Translations under genes and position numbers: made by a program
The notes under the pieces: generated by a model
What the model was told of the DNA's origin: nothing
Seen by the model: only the letters and a program-made list of their open reading frames with translations
Database searches by the model: none
Shown: piece by piece, positions 44,180 to 53,370 of the stretch
How positions within the stretch are numbered: position 1 is the stretch's first letter
Layout of the letters: each line of letters opens with the position of its first letter
Assembly (NCBI RefSeq): GCF_003970695.1
Contig: NZ_CP034570.1
Location: forward strand, 1,984,001-2,048,000
Reading direction: 5' to 3'
Length of the DNA: 64,000 bases
Source of the DNA: Maribacter sp. MJ134
Lineage (GTDB): Bacteria > Bacteroidota > Bacteroidia > Flavobacteriales > Flavobacteriaceae

Positions 44180-45907
44180 TCAATTCTTTCTACTGTTTTC
44201 ATAGGCCACTCGGCACCCCACGATAGAAACCTTGTTAGGATCATCGTAGAACGACACTGCTTCCTTGGTCTTTACAAAAAGATATTCCCTGTGCAATTCA
44301 TTGATGATTCCCGAACTAAAAATGACATCCCGAGTAGGACCTATGGCTCCTGCAATGTAAAACTGTAATCCCATAGCATGTATTTCATGTATGAGCTTTG
44401 TTAACATATCCGCTCCCGTAGCGTCAATATAGTTTATGGCTTCGGCATTTAAAATAACGGCCTTTAAGGGATTTCCCTTTGCCGCTACGTGCCGTAGCAG
44501 TTCCTTTTTAAAATAGGCGGCGTTACCAAAATATAATTGCGCATCAAAACGCACAATCAATAAATCTTCCCTTACCTGAACCTCATTTCCAAAACGCCTG
44601 ATATTCTTGTAATAATCCGAATTTCTGATATTTCCTAGCTCTGCAAAATGCGGGTTTGAAGTGCGATATACCATCAGCAATAGTGAACAAAGTACCCCAA
44701 TCAAAATACCCACGGTGATACCAATGAAAAGTGTACTTAAAAAAGTGATGATAAGAATGATAAACTCATCCCTTCTATTGGTCCAAAGACTTTTCGCATA
44801 TTTCACGTCTATAAGACCAAAAACGGAAACCATGATAATACTGGCTAAGATGGCATTGGGCAAATACTGGAAAACCGGGGTTAGAAACAGTAAGGTAATC
44901 ACCACTAGCGCAACACTGAACAAAGTGGACAATAGTGTTTTTGCACCCGTTTCATAATTAATAGCAGAGCGGGAAAAACTGGCCGTCACGGGGTACGCCT
45001 GAAAAAGGGCCCCGATCATGTTAGATGTTCCCAGAGCAATTAATTCTTGATTTGATACGATAGTCTCTTCCCCGTCTTTTTCCTCTAATGCCTTGCCAAT
45101 AGAGACGGCCTCTAGATAACCCACCAAAGCTAGGGCTATGGCAATTGGCCATAAGCTTTGTACATATTCCAACTTTACATCCGGAACTGTAAACGACGGT
45201 AATCCTTGCGGGACCTCGCCCACAAGTTCTATCCCATATATTTTTAAATCCAACAGATATACTCCTAGGATACCAAGGACTACGATGACTAGAATAATAG
45301 GTATGTTTTTATTCCATTTTTTAAATATAATTATCAATACGATACCCAAGAGTCCAATACCCAAATCATAGGGATTAGTATCCCCAAATTTTTGAATTGC
45401 ATTTTGAAGGAGTTGATGAAACTTGTTGCTACCCGCTATTTCTGTGCCTAACAAGTGCTTTAATTGGCTAAGGATAATAATTACCGCTGCGGCCGAAGTA
45501 AAACCGCTAATCACGGGTTTGGATAGGAAATTGACTAGAAAACCCATTCGGAACAGTCCCAACAAAAACTGAATGGCACCTACCATCAAGGCCAGAACCA
45601 CGACCATTGCAATATAGTTCTCCACTCCCGATATGGCCAATGTTCCAAGTCCAGCAGCGACAAGTAAGGAATCCATAGCTACGGGACCGACTGCAATTTT
45701 TCTAGAGGTTCCTAAAAATGCATAGGTAATAACCGGAAAAAGTGAAGCGTATAAACCGTAAACCGGTGGTAGCCCGGCAATCATCGCATAGGCCATACCT
45801 TGAGGCACCAGCACTATACCTACCGTTAAGCCTGCAATTAAATCCTTTAGGAAATAGGCCCTCTTATAGGTAGACAACCACGTTAAAATAGGAAAGATAC
45901 GTTGCAC
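44180..45907 (-). CDS. SulP-family anion permease with STAS domain
   Basis: The 575-residue inner-membrane protein has the SulP core of about twelve hydrophobic segments (residues 15-430; LIAGLTVGIVLVPQGMAYA near the N-terminus). A cytoplasmic STAS domain follows (about 440-555; ALILNAEAINYIDATGADML). SulP proteins carry sulfate, bicarbonate or other anions, usually with Na+ or H+. Its place just ahead of the CstB-like gene suggests sulfate, sulfite or thiosulfate. The start is GTG at 45907, set five bases from a -7 promoter box, so the mRNA is probably leaderless. Confidence 0.88.
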   Translation of the reverse strand: MQRIFPILTWLSTYKRAYFLKDLIAGLTVGIVLVPQGMAYAMIAGLPPVYGLYASLFPVITYAFLGTSRKIAVGPVAMDSLLVAAGLGTLAISGVENYIAMVVVLALMVGAIQFLLGLFRMGFLVNFLSKPVISGFTSAAAVIIILSQLKHLLGTEIAGSNKFHQLLQNAIQKFGDTNPYDLGIGLLGIVLIIIFKKWNKNIPIILVIVVLGILGVYLLDLKIYGIELVGEVPQGLPSFTVPDVKLEYVQSLWPIAIALALVGYLEAVSIGKALEEKDGEETIVSNQELIALGTSNMIGALFQAYPVTASFSRSAINYETGAKTLLSTLFSVALVVITLLFLTPVFQYLPNAILASIIMVSVFGLIDVKYAKSLWTNRRDEFIILIITFLSTLFIGITVGILIGVLCSLLLMVYRTSNPHFAELGNIRNSDYYKNIRRFGNEVQVREDLLIVRFDAQLYFGNAAYFKKELLRHVAAKGNPLKAVILNAEAINYIDATGADMLTKLIHEIHAMGLQFYIAGAIGPTRDVIFSSGIINELHREYLFVKTKEAVSFYDDPNKVSIVGCRVAYENSRKN

Positions 45908-45911
45908 CTTG

Positions 45912-45919
45912 CAAAGTTA
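45912..45919 (-). promoter_or_regulatory. SulP promoter -7 box, leaderless configuration
   Basis: On the minus strand TAACTTTG matches TAnnTTTG. A TTTG lies about 16 bases further upstream as the -33 element. The box ends only five bases before the GTG start codon at 45907, so transcription should begin at or next to the start codon. Confidence 0.6.
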
Positions 45920-45997
45920 ATCAATCTTGACAGTACAAACGCGCTTCGTTAGCTTAAGCGTCTTTTCGCGAATACTATGTGGAATAAGATACCTACG

Positions 45998-46588
45998 CTA
46001 CTCATTGAGTTTTCCTAAAAATACGTTCACTTTAGGATTGATCGGGTTCCCTGATGCCCTGCGCAGCACCACCACCTGGCCAGCGTGCCAAACGGCATCT
46101 TCTATTGGTCCGTTGATATGGTTCCAAAATGGAAATTCGGAACTCCCTTGGGGGCGAATGAATACGAGCTTATGTTGCGATAAATCCGCCGACTTTAGAA
46201 ACAAGGAACTCGCTATTCTAAAATTTTCCAAGGTCGCGTTTCTTTTGGCGCTAAAGCTTAATTCCGATTGCTTTTGTGTGTAATCCGTAGGTTGCTGTTT
46301 TGCCGAATTGACTATTGTTCTGGACAATCCGTATAAATGGTCCATGGTTTGCGCCAAAGTTCTCGATTCTGCCGTTGGTCTATACGCTAGGTCTACCTCT
46401 CTTAAACCTTCAGTGGCCCAATAATACCTAAAGCCGAGACCATCTATCATCCGAGACACTACCGTGCCGGGCGTATATTCTTCCGGTGCTTCCGGAATGG
46501 TAGCATAAAACGTCTCAGGGTCCGGTTTTTCTTGTGCGCACATAGCTTGGCTTAAAACAATGGTAAGTATGACTATTATCTTTTTCAT
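45998..46588 (-). CDS. Exported DinB-like protein
   Basis: The 196-residue product has a signal peptide (cleavage near MCAQEK) and a DinB/YfiT-like four-helix domain. The metal-binding histidines are suggested by QTMDHLYG and by DAVWHAGQVVVLRRASGN. Most DinB proteins are cytoplasmic, so an exported one is slightly unusual, but such forms occur in Bacteroidetes. The function is unknown. It is 28 bases downstream of the aldose epimerase gene and may share its transcript. Confidence 0.8.
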   Translation of the reverse strand: MKKIIVILTIVLSQAMCAQEKPDPETFYATIPEAPEEYTPGTVVSRMIDGLGFRYYWATEGLREVDLAYRPTAESRTLAQTMDHLYGLSRTIVNSAKQQPTDYTQKQSELSFSAKRNATLENFRIASSLFLKSADLSQHKLVFIRPQGSSEFPFWNHINGPIEDAVWHAGQVVVLRRASGNPINPKVNVFLGKLNE

Positions 46589-46616
46589 TTCTTAGGTAAA
46601 TGGTAAGAGGGTTATG

Positions 46617-47393
46617 CTATAAGGGTTTCAGCAGTACTTTAAAGATTTTAGGCTCTTCAGACAATTCTTCAAAACCCAAATGCAGTTGGTTTTGGGGTAC
46701 AGCATAGGGGTAAAAGCTAATGGGCTCTATGCAGACCATATTGGAAACCTCTGTCCACAGCATAAAATTTCCAAATCCTTCTGTTGTAATCTCTAGGGAC
46801 TTTTCGTCCTTCAATAGAATTTTTTCACAATCTGCCACATGAAAAGCCCTGCTCCCAACGGCCATGACCTCATCTAACGTAACACTCCCTTTTGAAGTCG
46901 TGATTACAGGGTTCGATGTTGTAAGGTTAAAGGCGGGATGGTACCCCAACATAAATGGCATCCCTACTTCGCCAGTAATGGTAAAGACCACTTCTAACCC
47001 GTCTTCTTTCAGTTCAAAAGACTTCTGAAATTGAAAATCGTAAGGCCATGTTAATTGTACTTCCGTAGATTTTACTGGAAATTTAGAATTTTTGACCTGC
47101 GTGTGAGCTTTGTACCCTTTCTCGAATACGGCCTTTGTTGTCGTTTGATGTTTTTCTTCGTACACCATTTCCCTTAGTAGGCCGTGTTGGTCCTGTACCG
47201 CATCGCCTTTTGGAGTCGCTACCCTAAAATTAGCCTCGTTAGTTGGTCCAATAACGGGAAACATTTCCGTATCGGCATTACGCCACCCTGGACTCCCTTT
47301 TTGGTGTATGAATTGGTGGCCAGTAACTACGTACCCTACCAGTTCCCCTTTATCGATTTTCACGGATTGATTTCCTAAACTAAGTTCTGTCAT
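46617..47393 (-). CDS. Aldose 1-epimerase-like protein
   Basis: The 258-residue protein has the beta-sandwich of galactose mutarotases/YeaD-like epimerases, with GYVVTGHQFIHQKGSPGWR, MLGYHPAFNL (a histidine in the active-site region) and IEPISFYPY. It would equilibrate alpha and beta anomers of a hexose or a phosphohexose. There is no signal peptide. It lies 25 bases after the CotH gene on the same strand. The substrate is not predictable from sequence. Confidence 0.8.
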   Translation of the reverse strand: MTELSLGNQSVKIDKGELVGYVVTGHQFIHQKGSPGWRNADTEMFPVIGPTNEANFRVATPKGDAVQDQHGLLREMVYEEKHQTTTKAVFEKGYKAHTQVKNSKFPVKSTEVQLTWPYDFQFQKSFELKEDGLEVVFTITGEVGMPFMLGYHPAFNLTTSNPVITTSKGSVTLDEVMAVGSRAFHVADCEKILLKDEKSLEITTEGFGNFMLWTEVSNMVCIEPISFYPYAVPQNQLHLGFEELSEEPKIFKVLLKPL

Positions 47394-47418
47394 CGCGTAC
47401 TATTCATTAAATTTTCGC

Positions 47419-48816
47419 TCAGAGCGCGTCTATCTGAGTATCCATCCAGCTAAGGCGGTCGTTTATCCAATCGGTTAGATAATTGAGCTCTTCCGCATAG
47501 GTATTACCAACAAAGTTGTTAGGCCATACGTACGTTCCAAGAACAGGCCAGAGATTAAAATTAGCTTCAGCGGCACCAGGTTGGTTCAAAGCCGTTGTGT
47601 AAGTATCTATTCTTCCAAAAATGGCACTATTGGATAGTGACCCTCCACGGAGTTGCCCCCATCTTTTTTTTAACTTGGAAACGTAAGCAGGATCTTCCAT
47701 AAGTCGCTCCCACCAAAAAGGTACTTGCCAAAAATCTTCCGGACAACGCTCATTAAACCGGTACGCCCAAACGTTAGTAGCGCCGCCATCACAATAATCT
47801 GCATTTCCAAAGGCCAAATTAAAATCCCATATGGGTCCCATCTTCAGTTTATCGTTTTTATCCTTATGCATAAAGGTGCTTAGACGATAACCATCTACAT
47901 TGTTAGAAAGTTCATTTAAAATAAAGAAGTCAATAAAACTGTCTATATCGATGTAAGCAGCGTAACCTGTTTCCATATCGGCAAAATTGTCCGAAGCCAA
48001 TGCGGCTTCAAATTCTGCCATATAGTTAGAGATATAGTCCTTTTGCGCAGCTGTAATATCCTCCGCATCCGGTTCTTCGTAGAGGAAATAGATTTCCTGA
48101 TCTAATGCAGCGTTGCGCGGCGCGTAATTGGAGACGAAAGAATTCTCGTCATTATAACCCTCTCCCAAATTAGTACCTGCTGTTTTATCAATCTTCAGAA
48201 TATAACCGCCCGTGAGATCCTCTCCGTCGTTCTCATCTTCTTTAAGTTTATTTATGTCGATACGATTGGCATCTCGTTTTAGCTTCTCCATAAATACATA
48301 AACCCCTTGATCCACACCATTGATGGAAACTTCTACAAACTGTGTTCTACTTGCATAGCGTTGCATATCCCGAGACAGATCATATACCAGCATATTCCGC
48401 ATCAAAGACTTATCACTGTATGGCGCGTAAAGAATCCAATCCTCTTCCTCCGGATAATCCAGAAGTGATGCATCCAAGTCTTCATTTGCAGCATCCCTTG
48501 TTTCAAATCCAAAAGATTTTTTCGGAAAAAATTGAGAAGTAGCTCCCCTAATCTCTATACCCATGTTCCCCTCATAGGAAACCACATCTTCCTTTGAGAT
48601 GATGAAAGTAGCATCGGACTTTGGTTCGTCCACAATTTCATTGCCGTTTGTAGAAATAGCTATCAATGGCAGTGTACTTACCACCGGGTCTTCAATGTCT
48701 TCCTCTTCTTCCACAGGCACTGAACTGTCTGAACTACAACCCCACAAAAATAAAATAAGGCAAGAAAACAATAAACGATAGTATTCTGTTAATGTTAAAG
48801 ATGGAACCTTCTTCAT
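47419..48816 (-). CDS. CotH-kinase-family lipoprotein
   Basis: The 465-residue product has a lipoprotein signal (LLFSCLILFLWGC, lipobox cysteine near residue 27) followed by an acidic linker (VEEEEDIEDP). The CotH kinase domain follows (about 95-430), with SDKSLMRNMLVYDLSRDM, GVYVFMEKLKRD and the catalytic-type IWDFNLAFGNADYC. CotH proteins are atypical kinases that phosphorylate spore-coat proteins in Bacillus. Exported bacterial members elsewhere are uncharacterised. Like the dikinase at 19004-21916, it is a phosphotransferase predicted outside the inner membrane. Confidence 0.85.
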   Translation of the reverse strand: MKKVPSLTLTEYYRLLFSCLILFLWGCSSDSSVPVEEEEDIEDPVVSTLPLIAISTNGNEIVDEPKSDATFIISKEDVVSYEGNMGIEIRGATSQFFPKKSFGFETRDAANEDLDASLLDYPEEEDWILYAPYSDKSLMRNMLVYDLSRDMQRYASRTQFVEVSINGVDQGVYVFMEKLKRDANRIDINKLKEDENDGEDLTGGYILKIDKTAGTNLGEGYNDENSFVSNYAPRNAALDQEIYFLYEEPDAEDITAAQKDYISNYMAEFEAALASDNFADMETGYAAYIDIDSFIDFFILNELSNNVDGYRLSTFMHKDKNDKLKMGPIWDFNLAFGNADYCDGGATNVWAYRFNERCPEDFWQVPFWWERLMEDPAYVSKLKKRWGQLRGGSLSNSAIFGRIDTYTTALNQPGAAEANFNLWPVLGTYVWPNNFVGNTYAEELNYLTDWINDRLSWMDTQIDAL

Positions 48817-48853
48817 AATGGAACTTTTATTTCTAAGATACTGAAAAAATAGC

Positions 48854-49840
48854 CTACTCTAAGAAACCTTTTTCTTTCATCCACTCGTCATTGAACATTT
48901 TCCCTACATAGCGGCTCCCATGATCGTGGAACAGTATCACCACAACATCATCTTTTGTAAAATGCTCTTTTAATTGCAGCAGACCTTTAATTGCGGCACC
49001 GGCGGAATTCCCTAGGAACATGGCCTCCTCTTTTGCCAAACGTTGGGTATATACGGCCGCATCTTTATCCGTTACCTTGGTAAAACCATCGATCACCCCA
49101 AAATTGACATTTAGCGGTAAAATATCCTCCCCGATACCTTCCGTGATATAGGGATAGATTTCGTTCTCATCAAAAATACCGGTCTCATGATATTTTTTAA
49201 AGACAGAACCGTAGGTATCTATTCCCCATACTTTTACGTTGGGGTTCTTCATTTTTAAATAGGACCCCACACCGGAAATGGTACCGCCCGTGCCTACTCC
49301 CACGACAAAATGAGTGACCTTCCCCGCCGTCTGTTCCCAAATTTCGGGACCGGTGCTCAGAAAATGTGCTTTGCAATTAGACGGATTGTCATATTGATTC
49401 ACGTACCAAGAATTCGGTATCTCCTTTGCCAGTCTTTTGGCCGTACTATAATAACTCCTAGGGTCTTCCGGAGCAACATCGGTAGGACAAACATGAACCT
49501 CGCTACCGACCGCTCGAAGGATATCCATCTTCTCCTTGGACTGTTTATCACTGATGACGCAAATCATCTTGTAACCACGAATAGTCGCTGCCAAGGCCAG
49601 ACCCATTCCCGTATTACCAGAAGTACCCTCTATGATGGTTCCCCCAGGTTTCAAAACCCCAGCAGCTTCCGCATCCAAGACCATCTGTAAGGCCATACGG
49701 TCCTTTACCGAATTCCCTGGGTTAAAGGTTTCATATTTAGCAAGAACCAAACAGGGAAGTTCTGCCGTTAATCTGTTCAGTTTTACCAGTGGCGTATTTC
49801 CAATGGTCTCCAATATATTCTCTGCGTATTCCATTTTCAT
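48854..49840 (-). CDS. PLP-dependent cysteine synthase / cystathionine beta-synthase family protein
   Basis: The 328-residue cytoplasmic enzyme has the O-acetylserine sulfhydrylase fold. The PLP lysine is K46 in NPGNSVKDRMA, the substrate loop is EGTSGNTGMG (71-80) and the phosphate-binding loop is VGTGGTISGVGS. The C-terminal HDHGSRYVGKMFNDEW is common to Bacteroidetes cysteine-synthase/CBS-like members. It makes or breaks a carbon-sulfur bond at the beta carbon of serine or O-acetylserine. The LolC-like permease gene ends 27 bases before its start on the same strand. Confidence 0.88.
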   Translation of the reverse strand: MKMEYAENILETIGNTPLVKLNRLTAELPCLVLAKYETFNPGNSVKDRMALQMVLDAEAAGVLKPGGTIIEGTSGNTGMGLALAATIRGYKMICVISDKQSKEKMDILRAVGSEVHVCPTDVAPEDPRSYYSTAKRLAKEIPNSWYVNQYDNPSNCKAHFLSTGPEIWEQTAGKVTHFVVGVGTGGTISGVGSYLKMKNPNVKVWGIDTYGSVFKKYHETGIFDENEIYPYITEGIGEDILPLNVNFGVIDGFTKVTDKDAAVYTQRLAKEEAMFLGNSAGAAIKGLLQLKEHFTKDDVVVILFHDHGSRYVGKMFNDEWMKEKGFLE

Positions 49841-49867
49841 ATTTTCAACTTCTTCGCTACGATCACA

Positions 49868-51109
49868 TTATTCAAATCGTATCGCTTTTACCGGGGTAAT
49901 TTTTGTGATGATGTAGGACGGTATCAACAACATCAGCAAGCATAATATTAAAACACCCACATTCAATAAAATAACCGTCATCACATCTATATGCACTGGT
50001 ATATATTCTATATAATACTCTTTAGGATTCGGAAATTTAAAAAGCTTTAGCTTATCCTGTAACGTTATAATTGCTAAACCGATAAGATTTCCCCAAAATA
50101 GCCCCACCCCAATCAAATAAGTTGCGTTGTACAAGAACACTTTTCTAATACTCCAATTCGTAGTGCCTAATGCTTTAAGAATACCTATCATGGGGGTTCT
50201 TTCTAAAATAAGGACCAAGAGTGCCGTAATCATGTTTATACCTCCTACAATGATCATAATACCGATAATCAAAGCAATATTAAAATCGAACAGACCGATC
50301 CATTCAAAAATCTTATAGTATTTATCCTTTAAGGTTCGGGTATCTAAACTGGATACTGTTTTGCCGTAGATTTCCGCACTTTTGCTATCGATATCATCAA
50401 AGCTTTCCAAAAAAACCTCAAAATTCCCAATTTCATCGGCACCCCATTTATTCATGCGCTGAATATGACGAATATCGATAAAGATGAATCTGCTATCAAT
50501 TTCTTCAAAACCGCTGTCATAGATTCCTTTAATGGTAAACTTACGTTGGTTGGGAATTTTATTGGTATCGTCGTCCCTAAGAAAAAAGGTAAAAAAAGAA
50601 TCTCCGTTTTTTAGACCCAAACGACTAGCGGAAATACGAGAAATAAGCACTTCATCACTAATATCATCGGCATAGTTAGGCAACGCTCCTTCTACCAAAA
50701 ACTCCTCTAACGCGCTCCAATTAAAATCTACTCCCACACCCTTGGCGATGATTCCCTCAAAAGTATCCGCAGTACGGATGATCCCTCCTTTTGTGGCAAC
50801 TGCTTGTATATGTTCAATACCGTTAACAGAGGTAAATTCAGGATAAAAATCTTGATTTTTTGATATGGGGGTTACCGATACTTCCGAACTGTTGTTGTCA
50901 TAGTTCGATATTTGGACGTGTCCATTAAAAGCGGTTACTTTTTCCCTGATTTTATGCTTTAGACCAACACCTGTAGCAATGGCGATCAACATCATAATGA
51001 TACCGAGGACGATAGCTGTAATAGCTATTTTTATTATTGGTGCGGAAATACTAATTTTATGCTCCTTACCCGTAATAAGCCTTTTGGCGATAAAATATTC
51101 TAGGTTCAA
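49868..51109 (-). CDS. LolC/FtsX-type ABC transporter permease
   Basis: The 413-residue inner-membrane protein has one N-terminal helix (IIKIAITAIVLGIIMMLIAI) and a large periplasmic MacB-like domain (about 60-265). Three C-terminal helices follow, the first near IALIIGIMIIVGG. This is the LolC/LolE layout for moving lipoproteins to the outer membrane. The start must be TTG at 51109 (MNLEYFIAKRL), since an in-frame stop lies nine bases upstream. This start codon touches the ATG of the divergent NamZ-like gene. No ATPase is adjacent. Confidence 0.85.
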   Translation of the reverse strand: MNLEYFIAKRLITGKEHKISISAPIIKIAITAIVLGIIMMLIAIATGVGLKHKIREKVTAFNGHVQISNYDNNSSEVSVTPISKNQDFYPEFTSVNGIEHIQAVATKGGIIRTADTFEGIIAKGVGVDFNWSALEEFLVEGALPNYADDISDEVLISRISASRLGLKNGDSFFTFFLRDDDTNKIPNQRKFTIKGIYDSGFEEIDSRFIFIDIRHIQRMNKWGADEIGNFEVFLESFDDIDSKSAEIYGKTVSSLDTRTLKDKYYKIFEWIGLFDFNIALIIGIMIIVGGINMITALLVLILERTPMIGILKALGTTNWSIRKVFLYNATYLIGVGLFWGNLIGLAIITLQDKLKLFKFPNPKEYYIEYIPVHIDVMTVILLNVGVLILCLLMLLIPSYIITKITPVKAIRFE

Positions 51110-52351
51110 ATGATGTTATTTTTATCCAATTTCAAAAGTACAGTTTTATTATCGTTTTTAATATGTGCTTCCTGCGGAAACCCATCAAAGAACACCACTG
51201 CCAAAACGGAACATACGACAGAAATACCAGCAAAAACGCCTCCAGAAAAAATTAAAGTCGCAGCCAATAGAACCGAGGTCTACCTTCCTTTATTACGAGG
51301 TAAGAAGATAGCCGTAGTAGCCAATCAGACCAGTGTTATATTCAACGAAAAAGGGTATACGCATTTGGTAGATTCCCTTTTGCGTCTACAAATGGATATA
51401 AAAAAAGTATTTGCACCGGAACATGGTTTTCGTGGAAAGGCAGATGCTGGCGAAAACGTCAAGGACGGAACGGATACCCAGACGGGCTTGCCCATTAAAT
51501 CCCTCCATGGAAAGCACAGAAAGCCCACGCAAGCACAACTAAAAGACATCGACCTGGTGCTTTTTGATATTCAGGATGTGGGCGTTCGTTTTTACACCTA
51601 TATAGCCACCTTGCAATTAGTTATGGAGGCCTGTGCCGAAGCAGGAGTTCCGGTTATCATCTTAGACCGGCCAAACCCAAATGCCCATTATATTGGCGGA
51701 CCAACGATGGAGGCCGAACACACCAATTTTTTGGGCATGACTACAATACCTCTTGTGTACGGAATGACCATTGGCGAATATGGAAAGATGATTAACGAGG
51801 AAAGGTGGTTGGCAAACGGAAAAAAGGCAGATTTAAAGGTTATTCCTTTGGAAAACTGGTCGCGAGAAATGGAATACCATTTGGTTATACGGCCCTCTCC
51901 GAACTTACCTAACGATACTGCAATTACCTTATATCCGAGTCTCGGGCTTTTTGAAGGCACCAATATTAATGCGGGTCGCGGTACGGAATTCCAATTTCAG
52001 CGTTATGGCGCTTCCTTTTTGGATACTACCAAGTATGACTTCAGTTATGTTCCAAAACCTAATTTTGGCTCTAAATATCCCAAAGAGGAAGGTAAAACCT
52101 GCTACGGTCTGGATTTATCGAAAACACCGAGGATGAACCAATTCACTTTGAAATGGATACTAGAAGCTTATAAGAACTGTACTGACAAATCTAAATTCTT
52201 TCTTACCGATGGATTTACAAAACACGCCGGAACCATCAAACTACAAAAGCAAATTGAGGAAGGACTTTCAGAAGCGGCAATCAAGTTAACTTGGCAGGCT
52301 GATTTGGAAAAGTTCGATAAAATCAGAAAACAATATCTTATTTACGATTAG
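51110..52351 (+). CDS. DUF1343 / NamZ-like exo-beta-N-acetylmuramidase, lipoprotein
   Basis: The 413-residue product has a lipoprotein signal (LLSFLICASC, lipobox cysteine near residue 23) and the DUF1343 fold, with LRGKKIAVVANQTS, EHGFRGKADAGE, DIQDVGVRFYTY, GRGTEFQFQRYG and LDLSKTP. Bacillus NamZ, of this family, removes MurNAc from peptidoglycan fragments. A cell-wall recycling role outside the cell is therefore likely. The start is a doublet ATG-ATG at 51110 directly against the divergent permease start, so its promoter must lie within that gene. Confidence 0.9.
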   Translation: MMLFLSNFKSTVLLSFLICASCGNPSKNTTAKTEHTTEIPAKTPPEKIKVAANRTEVYLPLLRGKKIAVVANQTSVIFNEKGYTHLVDSLLRLQMDIKKVFAPEHGFRGKADAGENVKDGTDTQTGLPIKSLHGKHRKPTQAQLKDIDLVLFDIQDVGVRFYTYIATLQLVMEACAEAGVPVIILDRPNPNAHYIGGPTMEAEHTNFLGMTTIPLVYGMTIGEYGKMINEERWLANGKKADLKVIPLENWSREMEYHLVIRPSPNLPNDTAITLYPSLGLFEGTNINAGRGTEFQFQRYGASFLDTTKYDFSYVPKPNFGSKYPKEEGKTCYGLDLSKTPRMNQFTLKWILEAYKNCTDKSKFFLTDGFTKHAGTIKLQKQIEEGLSEAAIKLTWQADLEKFDKIRKQYLIYD

Positions 52352-52465
52352 CTAGCTTGATTTTGAATCTTTGAATTTTTGAATCCCTTTAAAGCTAGGC
52401 CTGCGCTTGCTATTGCCCTAGCAACACCTACAATTACCCTTAGTTGAAATAGGAGAATGTGGCCC

Positions 52466-53302
52466 TTAATCGGTTTGAACTTGTGTAGGCTTTCTGTATT
52501 TATGAAAGGGTTGTTTTAGAAGACCTTTTATGCTTGAGTTTTCCTTCTCATCGGGGAAAGTATCCACCCCGTAGGTAATCTTTTCAGGTTCCAGTTCCAT
52601 ATAGGTGCCGAACATACGGTCCCAAATAGAAAATATATTTCCGTAATTGCTATCGGTATAGGGCAATACGAAATGATGGTGAACTTTGTGCATATCCGGT
52701 GAAACAATAATCCAGCTCAAAGCCTTGTCCACCGCTCTCGGCAAGCTGATATTCGCATGATTAAATTGGGACAGTATTACAGATACACTTTGGTAGAGCA
52801 TGATTATCCCTACGGGAGCTCCAACGATTAAGACTCCAAGCAGGGTAAACAGGTATCTAATTAAACTTTCTAACGGGTGATGTCTGTTTGCCGTAGTAGT
52901 GTCCACATTGTGGTCCGAATGGTGTACTAAATGAACCATCCATAGGGGTTTTACCTTATGTTCTACCAAATGCGCCGTGTAGGCGCCAATTAAATCCAAT
53001 AACATAATGCCCAACAGCACGTACAACCATAGCGGCATTTCCGGCAGCCAATTGATAATCCCAAAATCATTTTGAATGGTCCAATCAGATGTCTTTAACA
53101 ACAAAAAGGCTAAGGGGAAATTTACGATAATAGTGGTCAGCGTAAAGAACAGATTAGGCAGTGCATGCTTCCATTTTTTGTATCTGACACTAAATAGAGG
53201 GACAATACCTTCCAAAATCCAAAAAAAAGTGATGCCCCCCACCAAGATCAGACTTCGGTGCAACGGTGGAATATTTTCAAAGTAAGCGAGCAGTTGTTCC
53301 AT
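52466..53302 (-). CDS. Sterol desaturase / fatty acid hydroxylase family protein
   Basis: The 278-residue inner-membrane di-iron enzyme has several hydrophobic helices and the conserved histidine clusters HLVEH, HLVHHSDHN, NRHHPLE and HKVHHHF. Enzymes of this group hydroxylate or desaturate lipids such as carotenoids, fatty acids or sphingolipids. The substrate cannot be told. The preceding stretch from 52352 to 52465 holds short poly-T-rich repeats (TTTGAATC) and no gene. Confidence 0.88.
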   Translation of the reverse strand: MEQLLAYFENIPPLHRSLILVGGITFFWILEGIVPLFSVRYKKWKHALPNLFFTLTTIIVNFPLAFLLLKTSDWTIQNDFGIINWLPEMPLWLYVLLGIMLLDLIGAYTAHLVEHKVKPLWMVHLVHHSDHNVDTTTANRHHPLESLIRYLFTLLGVLIVGAPVGIIMLYQSVSVILSQFNHANISLPRAVDKALSWIIVSPDMHKVHHHFVLPYTDSNYGNIFSIWDRMFGTYMELEPEKITYGVDTFPDEKENSSIKGLLKQPFHKYRKPTQVQTD

Positions 53303-53370
53303 GTTCTAAATATACCTAAAAGGGTACTAGCACGCAAAACTAGTGTAAGCTTGGCTGTTTCATATTACTC

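Noticed and set aside
45927-46283. 118-residue plus-strand frame opposite the DinB-like gene
   Set aside because: The opposite strand encodes a signal-peptide protein with a family domain; this frame has none.
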